Source: an uncultured Bacteroides sp. (GTDB lineage Bacteria > Bacteroidota > Bacteroidia > Cytophagales > Cyclobacteriaceae). Taken from it: a DNA stretch of 64,000 bases. Every line of letters begins with the position of its first letter. The stretch's first letter is position 1. The DNA lies in the NCBI GenBank assembly GCA_902168185.1, contig CABHOV010000046.1:1-64000 (forward strand), in the 5' to 3' direction. The notes beneath the pieces are model-generated. The model saw only the letters and a program-made list of their open reading frames with translations. It was not told where the DNA came from and did no database searches. Position numbers and translations under genes: made by a program. Of the stretch, positions 1 to 8,429 are shown in pieces.

Positions 1-223
1 GGTCCGTAAATCCCTGGTAGCCTTCATCGCTCATGAAGAAGTCATCCACGCCCAGGATAGCAAGTCCCGGAGCTTCGTTCATCACCGTGGTATTGTTGAG
101 CAAGGCCTCCAGGTCCGATAATGTCGTGGGCACCACCAGGGACTTATCAGGTTTCTTTTCCAGGTAGTCTTCGCTACAGGATAGCATGGCCAGCAGTATA
201 ATAACGATATATAGTCTGTTCAT
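1..223 (-). CDS. SusD/RagB-family lipoprotein, N-terminal part (cut by window edge)
   Basis: The first 74 codons of a leftward gene are visible; the rest lies beyond the left edge. The protein opens with a hydrophobic signal peptide ending in the lipobox-like LSCS, followed by EDYLEKKPDKS and then TTLSDLEALLNNT, a layout typical of SusD/RagB lipoproteins of Bacteroidota. SusD proteins are surface lipoproteins that cap the SusC porin and bind the substrate. It follows the SusC gene by 47 bp on the same strand, which supports the SusC-SusD pair. The ATG start at 221-223 is directly before the signal peptide. The substrate cannot be told from this fragment. Confidence 0.8.
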   Translation of the reverse strand, partial: MNRLYIVIILLAMLSCSEDYLEKKPDKSLVVPTTLSDLEALLNNTTVMNEAPGLAILGVDDFFMSDEGYQGFTD

Positions 224-270
224 AGAAGTAATAATTAAGACGTGAACTGAGAAGTGAATTGAGGTGTACT

Positions 271-3200
271 TTAAAAATCGATACGAACGCCCAGGGACAC
301 AGAGCGTGACGGCTTCGATGTCGGGTAGTCAGGATCAAGGTTCCCGGAAGCAGCCTTCCACAGGATGCCGATGTTGTTTACGTAGGAGTATATTTCAACT
401 TTCGAAAACGGCAGCCGCTCCATGTGCTTGCGATCCAGGGTATAGCTCAGCGATATATCCTGCAGGCGAATGTGATCACCCTTTTCTACAAGCGCCGATG
501 AATAGGTATAGATCATCTCGCGGTTGTTGTCATACGATTCGGGAAGGGATGGAACACTCGTCACAGCTTCATCCCCTGGCTGCTGCCACCGCAGCCCATA
601 GTCACCGTGGCTGACATAGCCGGAGAGCACTTCGTTATAGAGGACAGATTTCTTGCGGAAGTAATAGCCAAGTCTATAGCTGACGTTAAAGGAGAAGGCT
701 ATATTCTTCCAGGTAAACGTATTGCGCAGGGAGCCGTAGTGCGTTGGACGCGCTGGACCATGGTAGAGAAGCTTCTCTGCTGTTGTTTCGTTCACAATGG
801 CGTTGTAGTCGGTACTGACCACACCGTTGAGATAACTCCGGGGGTTGCCGGTCTCCGGATCGAGCCCCGCCCACGCATAGCTATAGATCGCGTATAAGGG
901 CTTATCTTCCTGCGGTGCCACAAATCCTTCCATACCCGGCCCATACTGCAGCAGAGAGCCTACAGACGTTTCAGATTCATACTTGCGCACGCGTTCCTTC
1001 AGTACGCTTACCAGCAGCGTCGTGTTCCACTGCAGGCCAGCTTTGATGTTGATGGAGTTGAGCGTGAGGTCGACCCCGCTGGAGCGCGTGGAAGCGAAGT
1101 TACCCGTAAAGGACGTGACGCCTGAAGAGGGCGCAAAGGCACGTGTGCCGATGAGGTCCTCTCCTGCTTTTGTGAAAAATTCAAAGGAGCCGGTAAGACG
1201 CTGATGCACGGCTTCAAAGTCAATGCCGAGGTTATATACTTTTACCTTCTCCCATTTCAGATCTGCATTCCCCGGGTTTTGGATTACGCTATACGGAAGA
1301 CCGGTCAGCTCATCATAGCCCAGGCTATAGGCCGTTGTATAGGCCGTTACATCTTTGTTGATGTTTCCATTTGCGCCATAGGTCGTGCGTAGCTTTAGGT
1401 ACGAAAGCCATGGCAACGGATAAAAGGGTTCTTCACTTATCGTCCATCCTATTCCGGCAGACCACAGCGGTACAGACTTTTGATTGGTGTTCACACCAAA
1501 CAGGTTGGACTGATCCCGGCGGGCGCTGGCCGATATACTATAGCGGTCTCTATAGGTATAGCTGGCATTTGCATAGCTTGATATAAAGCGGTCCGTCAGC
1601 GAACTCTGTGAATCTACATAGGGTATCGATCCCCCGGAGTATGGGTTGTCGTATCGATAAAAGTAAGTAGTATACTCTACCGGCTGGGTGGTGGCCAGCG
1701 CATCGTTATATCCATAGTTGCGTGTGATGGATTCACGCGTGTCCAACTCCCGCACTTCATACCCGGCAAGTGCGCTCACGGCGTGATCACCGAATACTTT
1801 ATTAAAGTTAAGCTGTCCACGCAAGGCATGGTTTACGGAAGCAGTATGCGTGATGTCCAGGATACCTCCCACCGGTATATTTCGTGTAACTATACCATCA
1901 CCATCGACACTGGAAAAACGGTTCACCAGATTACGGGTATAGTATGAATTCTCCTGGTGCAAGATCCGGTGCTGGCGATTGCTCTCCCAGTACTGGTATA
2001 GAACTTCAGCATTAAGTCCATCGATGATGCTATAGTTCAGGGACGTATTGATGCGGTAGTCTGCCAGGGTTGCTTTATTGTCTGTGGTCTCGATCTCCTC
2101 AAGTGGAGAGTAACTCCAGTCCAGCAAGCCCTCTCCTACTGCCTGCTCCATGAAAGACTGCCGGTGGTCTTTGGTGATGGCTATATTGTTTCCGTTATCA
2201 TCCTTGAGCCTGGCATACGGATACATCGGGTTTGATCCATTGTAGGTGATGGCAGATGTACCGCCGTTGTCTGTACGGGTCGTGTTGCGCGAATAATATA
2301 TACCGGCGTTGATCGTGAGTTTGTCTTTGAGTACGGTCCATGCATTATTCAGATTTAGGGTTAGGCGTGAGTATTCGTTACCAACCAGGTTATCGAGGTT
2401 TTGGTCAAAGCCTGCCGCCATATAGTATCGATGTGTGCTGCTGCCACCCTGGAGATTTATAGCATGCTGCTGATGAACACTATTGCGATACAGGTATGCT
2501 TCGTAGTCATTACGAACCTCGTAGGTACTGAGCTCAGCGAGCTGACGCTCCAGGTCTGTGTCAGAAAGCAACCCATCACGGTTTGCAATCATGAGCTCAA
2601 CTGCAGGCGTTAAGGGAGAAGAGTATGAGGTCTCTGCCGTAGTATAATATCCTTTGTCAAAAAGCCTTCTTTCATTTTCGATCATTTGTGACGAAGACAT
2701 TTTGGATTGATAAAACAAATCCGGCTTTTGCGTAAAGGTGACGTTGGAGTTAAATGAAACTTTCGTGGCCTGGTTTGATGCTCCTTTGCGCGTAGTAATA
2801 ACAATGACACCATTGCCGGCACGGGCTCCCCAGATGGAGGCAGCGGCAGCATCTTTGAGAACGGTTATACTTTCAACATCATTTGGATTAAGGGTATTGA
2901 TATCTCCTTCGTAAGGGAAATTGTCGATTACAATCAGGGGTTGTGATTGGGAGTTGATCGTGCTCATCCCTCTTATGGATATATCATTCTCTTTACCTTC
3001 CATGTTGCGGTTAAAGATGAGTCCGCTGGTGACGTCTTCGAGTCTAGCGAGCAGGTGTGGCCCCACTCTCCTGCTAAGAAGCGCGTTATCGATTTGTACG
3101 AAGGAGCCATTCACCCGCTCCTTGGGAAGCTGCTGGTAGCCTGTAGAGACAATGGTGACTTCTCCCAGCGTAGCGATATCTTCTTCAAGCTGTACATCCA

Positions 3201-3468
3201 TATATACCTGCTCGCCAACAGGCATCTCCGTTTGCTTATAGCCAATAAAAGAGAAGATCAAGGTTTGATGCTCCGATGCCTCGATGGTAAATATACCTTC
3301 TGCATTGGTAGATGTGCCTGCCGTTGTGCTTTTGATGATCACATTTACTCCGGGTAAAGGAGTCTGGTCACTGGCCGATATAACACGTCCGGTGAGGTTC
3401 TTCTTTTGCTGCGCATGCGACAGAGCAGTATATAGTATAGCGATGAATAAGAGGTGAATCTTTTTCAT
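271..3468 (-). CDS. SusC/RagA-family TonB-dependent outer-membrane receptor
   Basis: A 1065-residue outer-membrane transporter. A signal peptide (residues 1-19, ending SHAQ) is followed by a carboxypeptidase-regulatory-like domain (about 22-105, GRVISASDQTPLPGVNVIIK), then a plug domain (about 115-230) with the SusC hallmarks IRGMSTIN, PLIVIDNFPYEG, LNPNDVESITVLKDAAAASIWGARAG and NGVIVITTRKG. The remainder is a beta-barrel ending in the aromatic residue F (SLGVRIDF), as expected for BAM recognition. Length and domain order are normal for the family. It sits between the thioredoxin-like gene (38 bp upstream) and the SusD gene, so all three are probably one operon. The cargo is unknown; no glycosidase is beside it, so a peptide or other organic substrate is possible. 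Confidence 0.95.
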   Translation of the reverse strand: MKKIHLLFIAILYTALSHAQQKKNLTGRVISASDQTPLPGVNVIIKSTTAGTSTNAEGIFTIEASEHQTLIFSFIGYKQTEMPVGEQVYMDVQLEEDIATLGEVTIVSTGYQQLPKERVNGSFVQIDNALLSRRVGPHLLARLEDVTSGLIFNRNMEGKENDISIRGMSTINSQSQPLIVIDNFPYEGDINTLNPNDVESITVLKDAAAASIWGARAGNGVIVITTRKGASNQATKVSFNSNVTFTQKPDLFYQSKMSSSQMIENERRLFDKGYYTTAETSYSSPLTPAVELMIANRDGLLSDTDLERQLAELSTYEVRNDYEAYLYRNSVHQQHAINLQGGSSTHRYYMAAGFDQNLDNLVGNEYSRLTLNLNNAWTVLKDKLTINAGIYYSRNTTRTDNGGTSAITYNGSNPMYPYARLKDDNGNNIAITKDHRQSFMEQAVGEGLLDWSYSPLEEIETTDNKATLADYRINTSLNYSIIDGLNAEVLYQYWESNRQHRILHQENSYYTRNLVNRFSSVDGDGIVTRNIPVGGILDITHTASVNHALRGQLNFNKVFGDHAVSALAGYEVRELDTRESITRNYGYNDALATTQPVEYTTYFYRYDNPYSGGSIPYVDSQSSLTDRFISSYANASYTYRDRYSISASARRDQSNLFGVNTNQKSVPLWSAGIGWTISEEPFYPLPWLSYLKLRTTYGANGNINKDVTAYTTAYSLGYDELTGLPYSVIQNPGNADLKWEKVKVYNLGIDFEAVHQRLTGSFEFFTKAGEDLIGTRAFAPSSGVTSFTGNFASTRSSGVDLTLNSINIKAGLQWNTTLLVSVLKERVRKYESETSVGSLLQYGPGMEGFVAPQEDKPLYAIYSYAWAGLDPETGNPRSYLNGVVSTDYNAIVNETTAEKLLYHGPARPTHYGSLRNTFTWKNIAFSFNVSYRLGYYFRKKSVLYNEVLSGYVSHGDYGLRWQQPGDEAVTSVPSLPESYDNNREMIYTYSSALVEKGDHIRLQDISLSYTLDRKHMERLPFSKVEIYSYVNNIGILWKAASGNLDPDYPTSKPSRSVSLGVRIDF

Positions 3469-3506
3469 AGTGTGTTGGGGGGTTAGTATGGAAGGAAAAG
3501 GTATAG

Positions 3507-4817
3507 CTAGTGAGCGTCTTTGATGACGAGCATGTCTACAGGGATAGTTTTGTAGACCAGGGCCAGATCATAGGCTTGCAGAGCTTTGCCTATACTCTCC
3601 AGGTTGGACTGTGAGCACTTCAGGACAAGATCGACTTTACCGGCATAGCCGGTCTGATCGATGACAGGAACTTTGAGAAGCTGCAGGGTATAGTTCCAAT
3701 GAGCAACCAGCATGTTCAGGTTGCGGCCCGTAAGAACGACTTCAGCAATTCCAAAGTCAGAGAAGGCAGCCTGACCACGTGATTTAATTTTATCATCACC
3801 GGAAGTACGTACCAGCGCCAGCACTTTGGTTTTGCGTTTTTCGATTGAAGCTATATACTGCGGAAAAATCCTGGAAAGTTCTTGCTGCAGGGTGGTAAAG
3901 AAATCTTTTGAAATAGCAGGTGGTACCAGGAGCTCATAGCAATATGTATTATTCTTCTGCCAGGTGCGCACAGCCTCCTCTCCTACCTTGTCAGCATCCG
4001 GATATACCAGCCTTGTGGTATCGCCAACTTCAAGAATGATGCGGGCGGTGGTGAACTTTTCTTTTATACTGCTAAAAGCGTAAGCATATAGGTTTCGTAA
4101 ATCAGTATTGGTTGCTGTGAGGCGCGCGATAGTGTTATCAGGATAAGCCAGTACATCGATGCGTGAAGCAAAACCATCTTTATACTTGACCAGCAAACTT
4201 TGGAAGAGCATATCCTCCGGGGCAATATCAACTTTATTATAGATCAGGGGTACACTCCGATCATAAGGAAGAATGACCTGATCGTCCTTTTGCTTGAGTG
4301 CTATAGGGGAAGAAGCAAGCATCTTTGTAATGTTGACACTCGTCACTTCTTTATAGCCTGTAATCGCCACTACTTTCCCTTGAGGGTCAATCCATATATA
4401 GTGGGGTATTTCAGAGTGAGGGAAGAGCTTATGAAGCTCTTGTTCACTGGTAGCTATGGGTATAGCTATATTTCGGAGATACGATACCTTGGCAAACAGC
4501 TTGGATACATCTTCTTTACTTTGATAGGTTATGGGAAGGATCATAGCTTTCCCTGCAAAGACTTTGTTCAGAGAATCGGTTTTAGGAAGGGATGCTATAC
4601 AAGGAGAACACCACGTTGCCCAGAAGTCCAGTATAAGAAGCTGACCTCTATAGTCTGAAAGTTTGGCTTTACCAGAAGGATGATTCATAACATTGTGAAG
4701 AGCAACATCAGGAACGAGCGAACCAATAGCCAGCCCGTTGCTTTTGGAAATAGATGTTTGCGCTGAAGCACTATTGAAAAGACATAGCAGTGCCAGACAG
4801 CATAAAATGGGTTTCAT
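3507..4817 (-). CDS. TlpA-like thioredoxin fused to a DUF3738-like domain
   Basis: A 436-residue exported protein. A signal peptide (1-20) precedes a thioredoxin-fold domain (about 30-170) with FWATWCSPC, the CxxC redox pair being C70 and C73. The C-terminal part (about 190-436) is not thioredoxin; its ending, VPVIDQTGYAGKVDLVLK followed by a region closing with VDMLVIKD, resembles the DUF3738/TIGR03435 'soil-associated' domain. That assignment is from pattern memory. It is the likely first long gene of the TlpA-SusC-SusD operon. A periplasmic thiol-disulfide role is known for TlpA proteins; the role of the second domain is unknown. Similar redoxins often accompany SusCD pairs in soil Bacteroidota. 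Confidence 0.8.
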   Translation of the reverse strand: MKPILCCLALLCLFNSASAQTSISKSNGLAIGSLVPDVALHNVMNHPSGKAKLSDYRGQLLILDFWATWCSPCIASLPKTDSLNKVFAGKAMILPITYQSKEDVSKLFAKVSYLRNIAIPIATSEQELHKLFPHSEIPHYIWIDPQGKVVAITGYKEVTSVNITKMLASSPIALKQKDDQVILPYDRSVPLIYNKVDIAPEDMLFQSLLVKYKDGFASRIDVLAYPDNTIARLTATNTDLRNLYAYAFSSIKEKFTTARIILEVGDTTRLVYPDADKVGEEAVRTWQKNNTYCYELLVPPAISKDFFTTLQQELSRIFPQYIASIEKRKTKVLALVRTSGDDKIKSRGQAAFSDFGIAEVVLTGRNLNMLVAHWNYTLQLLKVPVIDQTGYAGKVDLVLKCSQSNLESIGKALQAYDLALVYKTIPVDMLVIKDAH

Positions 4818-4844
4818 GCATAGTATATTTTAAGGTGGAAAATG

Positions 4845-4902
4845 AAAAAAATAAAAATCCGGTGCTGCACGAGCACTGAAGATGATGCCGTACACACACC
4901 GG
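4845..4902 (-). terminator. Hairpin with T-rich tail before the tlpA-like gene
   Basis: Reading leftward, an outer stem CCGGTG/CACCGG (4897-4902 with 4859-4864) encloses a second small hairpin GTGCT/AGCAC (4862-4876, alternative pairing), and is followed by a long T-rich run (complement of 4845-4857). It lies between the 73-residue gene and the thioredoxin gene. It could end the upstream transcript or act as an attenuator for the SusCD operon. Confidence 0.4.
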
Positions 4903-4986
4903 ACAGGCTACATTCAACCTAACTTGGAGGACGTTTACAGAGTAAGAAGATTTCGTCTGCGCGTGTCATGATTGAACGTCTGCTTT

Positions 4987-5208
4987 TTACTCTGAACAAT
5001 CAGACTGTAGAGACTTAGATTTTAGTTGAAGCTGTGCTAGCAGTTCATATACTGCTTTAATATTCTCAATCAGTTCAGGTTCACATTTACCAACTTCGAT
5101 CTTTCGAAGGATACCCCGTATGCCCTGCTCATAACGCAATAGTTGCTCATCACCCCTGATATGAATTACAATTAACGCCTCCTTACCGCCCATCCTACTA
5201 TCAGCCAT
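4987..5208 (-). CDS. Small conserved-looking protein of unknown function (73 aa)
   Basis: I do not recognise a named family. The protein is 73 residues, has no signal peptide or membrane segment, and contains the pattern VIHIRGDEQLLRYEQGIRGI followed by an amphipathic helix ENIKAVYELLAQL. It reads as a small helical cytoplasmic protein. It starts 85 bp from the divergent XRE regulator and lies upstream of the thioredoxin-SusC-SusD genes on the same strand, so it may be part of that unit, although a hairpin separates them. An alternative start at residue 6 (MGGKEAL) is possible. A regulatory or partner role with the XRE protein is only inferred from position. Confidence 0.6.
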   Translation of the reverse strand: MADSRMGGKEALIVIHIRGDEQLLRYEQGIRGILRKIEVGKCEPELIENIKAVYELLAQLQLKSKSLQSDCSE

Positions 5209-5314
5209 AATGTACTTTATTATTACACTAATGTACCATTTTTAAGTACTAAAAGCAAATATTAGTATTAATTTATGTTATTTATATACCGAAATGTTAT
5301 ATTTATATACCAAA
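5208..5314. promoter_or_regulatory. Divergent control region with two kinds of direct repeat
   Basis: Between the divergent small gene and the XRE gene are two direct-repeat pairs. TAATGTAC occurs at 5208-5215 and 5229-5236, a 21-bp period (two helical turns), overlapping the start of the small gene. TGTTATTTATATACC with AAA (5276-5294) recurs as TGTTATATTTATATACC (5295-5314), ending ten bases before the regulator's start codon. Repeats in helical phase beside both starts are what an autoregulated operator looks like; the binding protein is inferred to be the XRE protein. Confidence 0.5.
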
Positions 5315-5323
5315 AAAAAGACT

Positions 5324-5554
5324 ATGACTGAATTGACCCGTTTGGGCGAATACTTTGAAAAGAAGTCTGTTAATAAAGCGAGTGTAGGTAGAAAGACTGG
5401 TCTAGGAAAAAACAGGCTTACTTCCGTAACAACCAGTGAAACGGCGAGACTTACTGCAGAAGAGCTTTATCTCATTGCATTAGCTATTGAGGTTAATCCT
5501 GGAGAACTACTTGAGTATGTGTGTGGGCATTTAAAGCTGGAAAAGGAAAACTGA
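5324..5554 (+). CDS. XRE-type helix-turn-helix regulator (small)
   Basis: A 76-residue cytoplasmic DNA-binding protein that is essentially one XRE/Cro HTH domain: LGEYFEKKSVNKASVGRKTG (helices 1-2), LGKNRLTSVTT (recognition region), then ELYLIALAIEVNPGELLEYV, the usual XRE C-terminal helices. The start was set at ATG 5324 (MTELTRL) because the upstream in-frame extension overlaps the direct repeats and has no family likeness. It is divergent from the small 73-residue gene and the thioredoxin-SusCD operon and probably controls them or itself through the repeats directly upstream. No sensor domain is present. Confidence 0.8.
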   Translation: MTELTRLGEYFEKKSVNKASVGRKTGLGKNRLTSVTTSETARLTAEELYLIALAIEVNPGELLEYVCGHLKLEKEN

Positions 5555-5598
5555 TATTTTTCAATTAGACATAACAATTCAGGACAAGCGGACAAAAC

Positions 5599-6290
5599 TT
5601 AGCTAAATTTCATAAGCATAACTTCGGAAAAAACTCTAATTTTAGCCGTGGTCAGGTCAATCTGGTTACGTCCTAATCTGTCTTCAAGGATTTTTGATGT
5701 ATCAATTATAACTTGAGTGCTTGTAAGCTCGTTGACATGCCTCACATCATCTCAACACAATTCTCTGACGATATCGGGTTGCTTTGAATCATATGCAACT
5801 GCTATCAAATATTGAGCGATTTCTTTTTGCCTAAGTATTGGGGCTCCTTTATAGTCTCTAAAAATTCTTCTAAAATTGTCAGTTCTGTAGGGCTTTCAAT
5901 AACCTGCGTTGCGTCAGTAATTTTGAGCAACTCAACGGGTCTTTTGAAAGAACGGTGTCAATCGTTGATTTGAAAATATAGAAGCAATCTTCGAGTACAG
6001 CTTTATAATCAATGTCCTTATGTTCTAAATCTCTTCTGATTTCATAACAACGATGCATTCTTCTCCATTCCGCCCTACTCAACAAGCCAATTCTGTAAGA
6101 CAGGTCAATTGTTTTAGAGACATGATAGTTCAAAATGTGTCATCGTTATTAACGGCAGGTAATTTATAGTTGGCAGCAACCTCCTTAGCTAAATCAGCGC
6201 CCATTACAATAATCGTTTCCTTCAGGTCGTGAAAAGCCTCGCCTTTAATTTGTACTTGCTCGTATGCTAAATATGACTTGCAATCTTAAT
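5599..6290 (-). pseudogene. Decayed gene of unknown function, frameshifted and interrupted
   Basis: Leftward coding traces occur in different frames. First comes KSYLAYEQVQIKGEAFHDL through NYKLPAVNNDDTF (about 6270-6127), then after a frame change KTIDLSYRIGLLSRAEWRR with CYEIRRDLEH (6133-5879), then NFRRIFRDYKGAPILRQKE, an in-frame TGA after IVRELC, and finally ILEDRLGRNQIDLTTAKIR to a stop at 5599-5601. The pieces read as one protein of roughly 220 residues broken by at least two frame changes and one stop, with no good start codon. The 84-residue open frame at 5879-6133 is a fragment of it. I cannot name the family. No recombinase or terminal repeats were seen beside it. Confidence 0.65.
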
Positions 6291-6519
6291 TAAAAAACTG
6301 TTTTTTAAAGTCTTTCGGGTCTTACCGACTTCTTCCTAAACAATTTAGAGAAATAGGACATATTTTGTGCAGTAACAAAATTCAGGGCAAATCGTAGTAG
6401 TAATTGAACTGGTTGACAATCTCGGTCAATCTGGATCTCCTAAACATGGCTAAAAAAATAACACACTACTTAAAAATAGCATTCTAACTTCCTTAAATTG
6501 AACAACCAAAAAAAACCCT

Positions 6520-6948
6520 ATGAAATATAGCATCATCATATCCTTTTTACTTCTGACGGTATGTCTTACTGCATTTGGTCAAGAGAAGCAATCTCGTAAA
6601 TCTAAAAACCCCAATTCGGCTGCTGCTGAAAAAGGACTAATCAAAGTATCCGTCATGTACCCTTTCGCTGAAGGCAAGACTTTCAATATGGAGTATTATG
6701 AAACTAAACACATGCCGATGGTCGCAGGTTTTCTAGGATCAAACCTGGTTAAATATACCATTGAAAAAGGCCTCGCGAGCGGTATTCCCAACCAACCATT
6801 ACCCTATATGGCGATCGGAACATTCTATGTAAAGAGCCTTGAAGAATATCAGGCAGCAATCGCCCCGAATAGAGATGCTATAAGAGCTGACTTCGCGAAT
6901 TACACGAATGTAACTCCAGTAATTTTAGTTAGTGAAGTGGTAAAGTAA
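6520..6948 (+). CDS. Exported EthD-domain protein
   Basis: A 142-residue protein with a signal peptide (residues 1-20, ending TAFGQ) and an EthD-like dimeric alpha-beta barrel domain (about 40-142). Recognisable parts are ISVMYP-like strand IKVSVMYPF, the EthD signature YYETKHMPMVAGFLG and the late FYVKSLEEYQAAIA. EthD proteins were named from ether degradation but most act as small barrel enzymes or accessory proteins of unknown substrate. An exported form is somewhat unusual, since most EthD proteins are cytoplasmic. It appears to be a single-gene unit; an 8-bp inverted repeat follows it. Confidence 0.8.
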   Translation: MKYSIIISFLLLTVCLTAFGQEKQSRKSKNPNSAAAEKGLIKVSVMYPFAEGKTFNMEYYETKHMPMVAGFLGSNLVKYTIEKGLASGIPNQPLPYMAIGTFYVKSLEEYQAAIAPNRDAIRADFANYTNVTPVILVSEVVK

Positions 6949-6958
6949 TCCCGTCGTA

Positions 6959-6989
6959 CGTAACACTCATTTTGTTACTCTGTGTTACG
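6959..6989 (+). terminator. Weak inverted repeat after the EthD gene
   Basis: CGTAACAC (6959-6966) and GTGTTACG (6982-6989) form a perfect 8-bp stem ten bases after the EthD stop codon. There is no T-run after the stem, so function as a terminator is uncertain. Confidence 0.35.
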
Positions 6990-7102
6990 GTCCGCCACAA
7001 TTACCATCAAATCCTTTATTTTTAATTGATCAAGATCAAGAGTTGAAAGAAAAAATTTCAAGTGCTTGCTTTCACTTTATTAACAAGCACAAAAACTAGT
7101 TT

Positions 7103-8287
7103 ATGACCTCGGCCCCCAAATTCAAAAGATTTCTTTTTAGTGTCGCAATAATTATAACATCGTTAGCATCAAGTTGCAGTTCCGATGATCCAACCGAACC
7201 TCAGGCTGACCTCGAAAATGCTAAGCTTACGGATTTCCCATTAACCGAAGTTGAATACATTAGCATCAACATCGTACATCCCGAACTAACAAACGGAGAG
7301 GAAACGAAACAAGGAAAAATTGAGATCACGATTCCACATTCCAGGCAAAGCATGGTGCTCAGCCTGAAGGAATTCAAACTGGATAATTCAAAATACACAA
7401 TCTCACCAGGCGTAGGTGAAGCAATGGACTTCTCAACAGAAGGCGTGATCTATACTATAGCGTCAACCATTGACCCTGCTAAAATGGTGCACTACCTTGT
7501 AACGGTCAGTCATGGTGGAGAACCTTTCACCGAGAACTCTGAAATCACAGGCTTCAAATTTGAAGCAAGTAAGAACCCTGCACTGGATAAAACCATTGAA
7601 GCACTGAAAATCGTTGCATACGAGAACTCTTCGGAAGCCGCCATCTATGTGATTGTTCCGGTTGGAACAGATTTTAGCAACCTCACACCTACCATTACAT
7701 ATGATGCTGCTGAAGTGAAATATAGAACGGATGGTGAATTCAAAACTTATCCAACCAATGGAATGGCAGTGGACTTCAAGTATCCCAAGCGATTCTCTAT
7801 TCAGGCTGAAAATTCCAACGGCGTCAAATCAAAAATCTATCACGTGATCGTGGATGTGAAAGATCCAATACGCTTCGAAAAAACAACGCTGGTAACTCCC
7901 GAAATAAAAACCGGTGACGGATCTGCATTCGAATATTTTTTTACGATCATGACCTGGACGAACCAGGGAAATCACCCGATAACCGGAATGTCACCTGACC
8001 ATTACAAAGACAGGGTGTATCCTATTCCGGAATATGATGGCAACAATATTATCACTACTAGTTTGAGTAACCCTGTCGGTGGAACACCGGGAGTATTGCC
8101 GGGAGAAATGGGACAGGTTGATGTAAAAGTAAGGAGAGTTACAGCGGGACTATTTTCGACAACGGCTGTATTTAATGTTACATTCAGTTTTGACTCGCAG
8201 AAAATTTCGTTCTGGCCAAAAGACGATCGTATTGAAGACCTCTTTGAGTCTCCTTCATTAATTATAAATTCAACACTGAAAGAATAA
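7103..8287 (+). CDS. Lipoprotein with DUF5018-like beta-sandwich repeats
   Basis: A 394-residue lipoprotein. The signal peptide ends in ASSCSSDD (lipobox C about residue 24), with the acidic residues after Cys that favour surface export in Bacteroidota. The body contains two related Ig-like segments with the pattern NSEITGFKFEASKNPALDKT and VIVPVGTDFSNLTPTITYD, each ending in IYHVIVDV-type strands; this resembles DUF5018 and related cadherin-like repeats found in surface lipoproteins. The last 140 residues form another beta-rich region. Function is unknown; binding or adhesion is possible. It stands alone and is followed directly by a strong nested inverted repeat. Confidence 0.65.
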   Translation: MTSAPKFKRFLFSVAIIITSLASSCSSDDPTEPQADLENAKLTDFPLTEVEYISINIVHPELTNGEETKQGKIEITIPHSRQSMVLSLKEFKLDNSKYTISPGVGEAMDFSTEGVIYTIASTIDPAKMVHYLVTVSHGGEPFTENSEITGFKFEASKNPALDKTIEALKIVAYENSSEAAIYVIVPVGTDFSNLTPTITYDAAEVKYRTDGEFKTYPTNGMAVDFKYPKRFSIQAENSNGVKSKIYHVIVDVKDPIRFEKTTLVTPEIKTGDGSAFEYFFTIMTWTNQGNHPITGMSPDHYKDRVYPIPEYDGNNIITTSLSNPVGGTPGVLPGEMGQVDVKVRRVTAGLFSTTAVFNVTFSFDSQKISFWPKDDRIEDLFESPSLIINSTLKE

Positions 8288-8380
8288 TCCGGGACTTGTT
8301 GAAAGAGGATAACGTGGATCTAGTCAATCAATACTATATATAGATTGACTAGAATTTATAATCCGGGATCTCAACAAGTC
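8287..8380. terminator. Nested inverted repeat (probable bidirectional terminator)
   Basis: Two perfect inverted repeats are nested. The outer arms are GACTTGTTGA (8293-8302) and TCAACAAGTC (8371-8380). The inner arms are TCTAGTCAATC (8319-8329) and GATTGACTAGA (8343-8353), with an AT-rich loop. The element begins at the stop codon of the lipoprotein gene and lies between convergent genes, and ATCCGGGA is repeated at 8287 and 8361. It can terminate transcription from both sides; the nested form also recalls a small mobile hairpin element. Confidence 0.6.
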
Positions 8381-8429
8381 TTTAAATATATAAACAGAGA
8401 CAAAAAAAGCAGTGCGCTAAAAACTAAAG

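Noticed and set aside
4200-4658. 152-codon rightward open frame inside the thioredoxin-like gene
   Set aside because: Antisense to the CxxC-containing domain, with no recognisable domain.
4842-4922. Short rightward open frame with two Cys, like a peptide precursor
   Set aside because: It overlaps the hairpin and T-run, lies opposite the operon leader, and has no leader or maturation gene beside it.
5599-6290. Integrated element remnant with a toxin-antitoxin pair (with the XRE gene)
   Set aside because: The decayed gene has no recognisable toxin motif and lies on the opposite strand with a gap; no terminal repeats or recombinase were seen.
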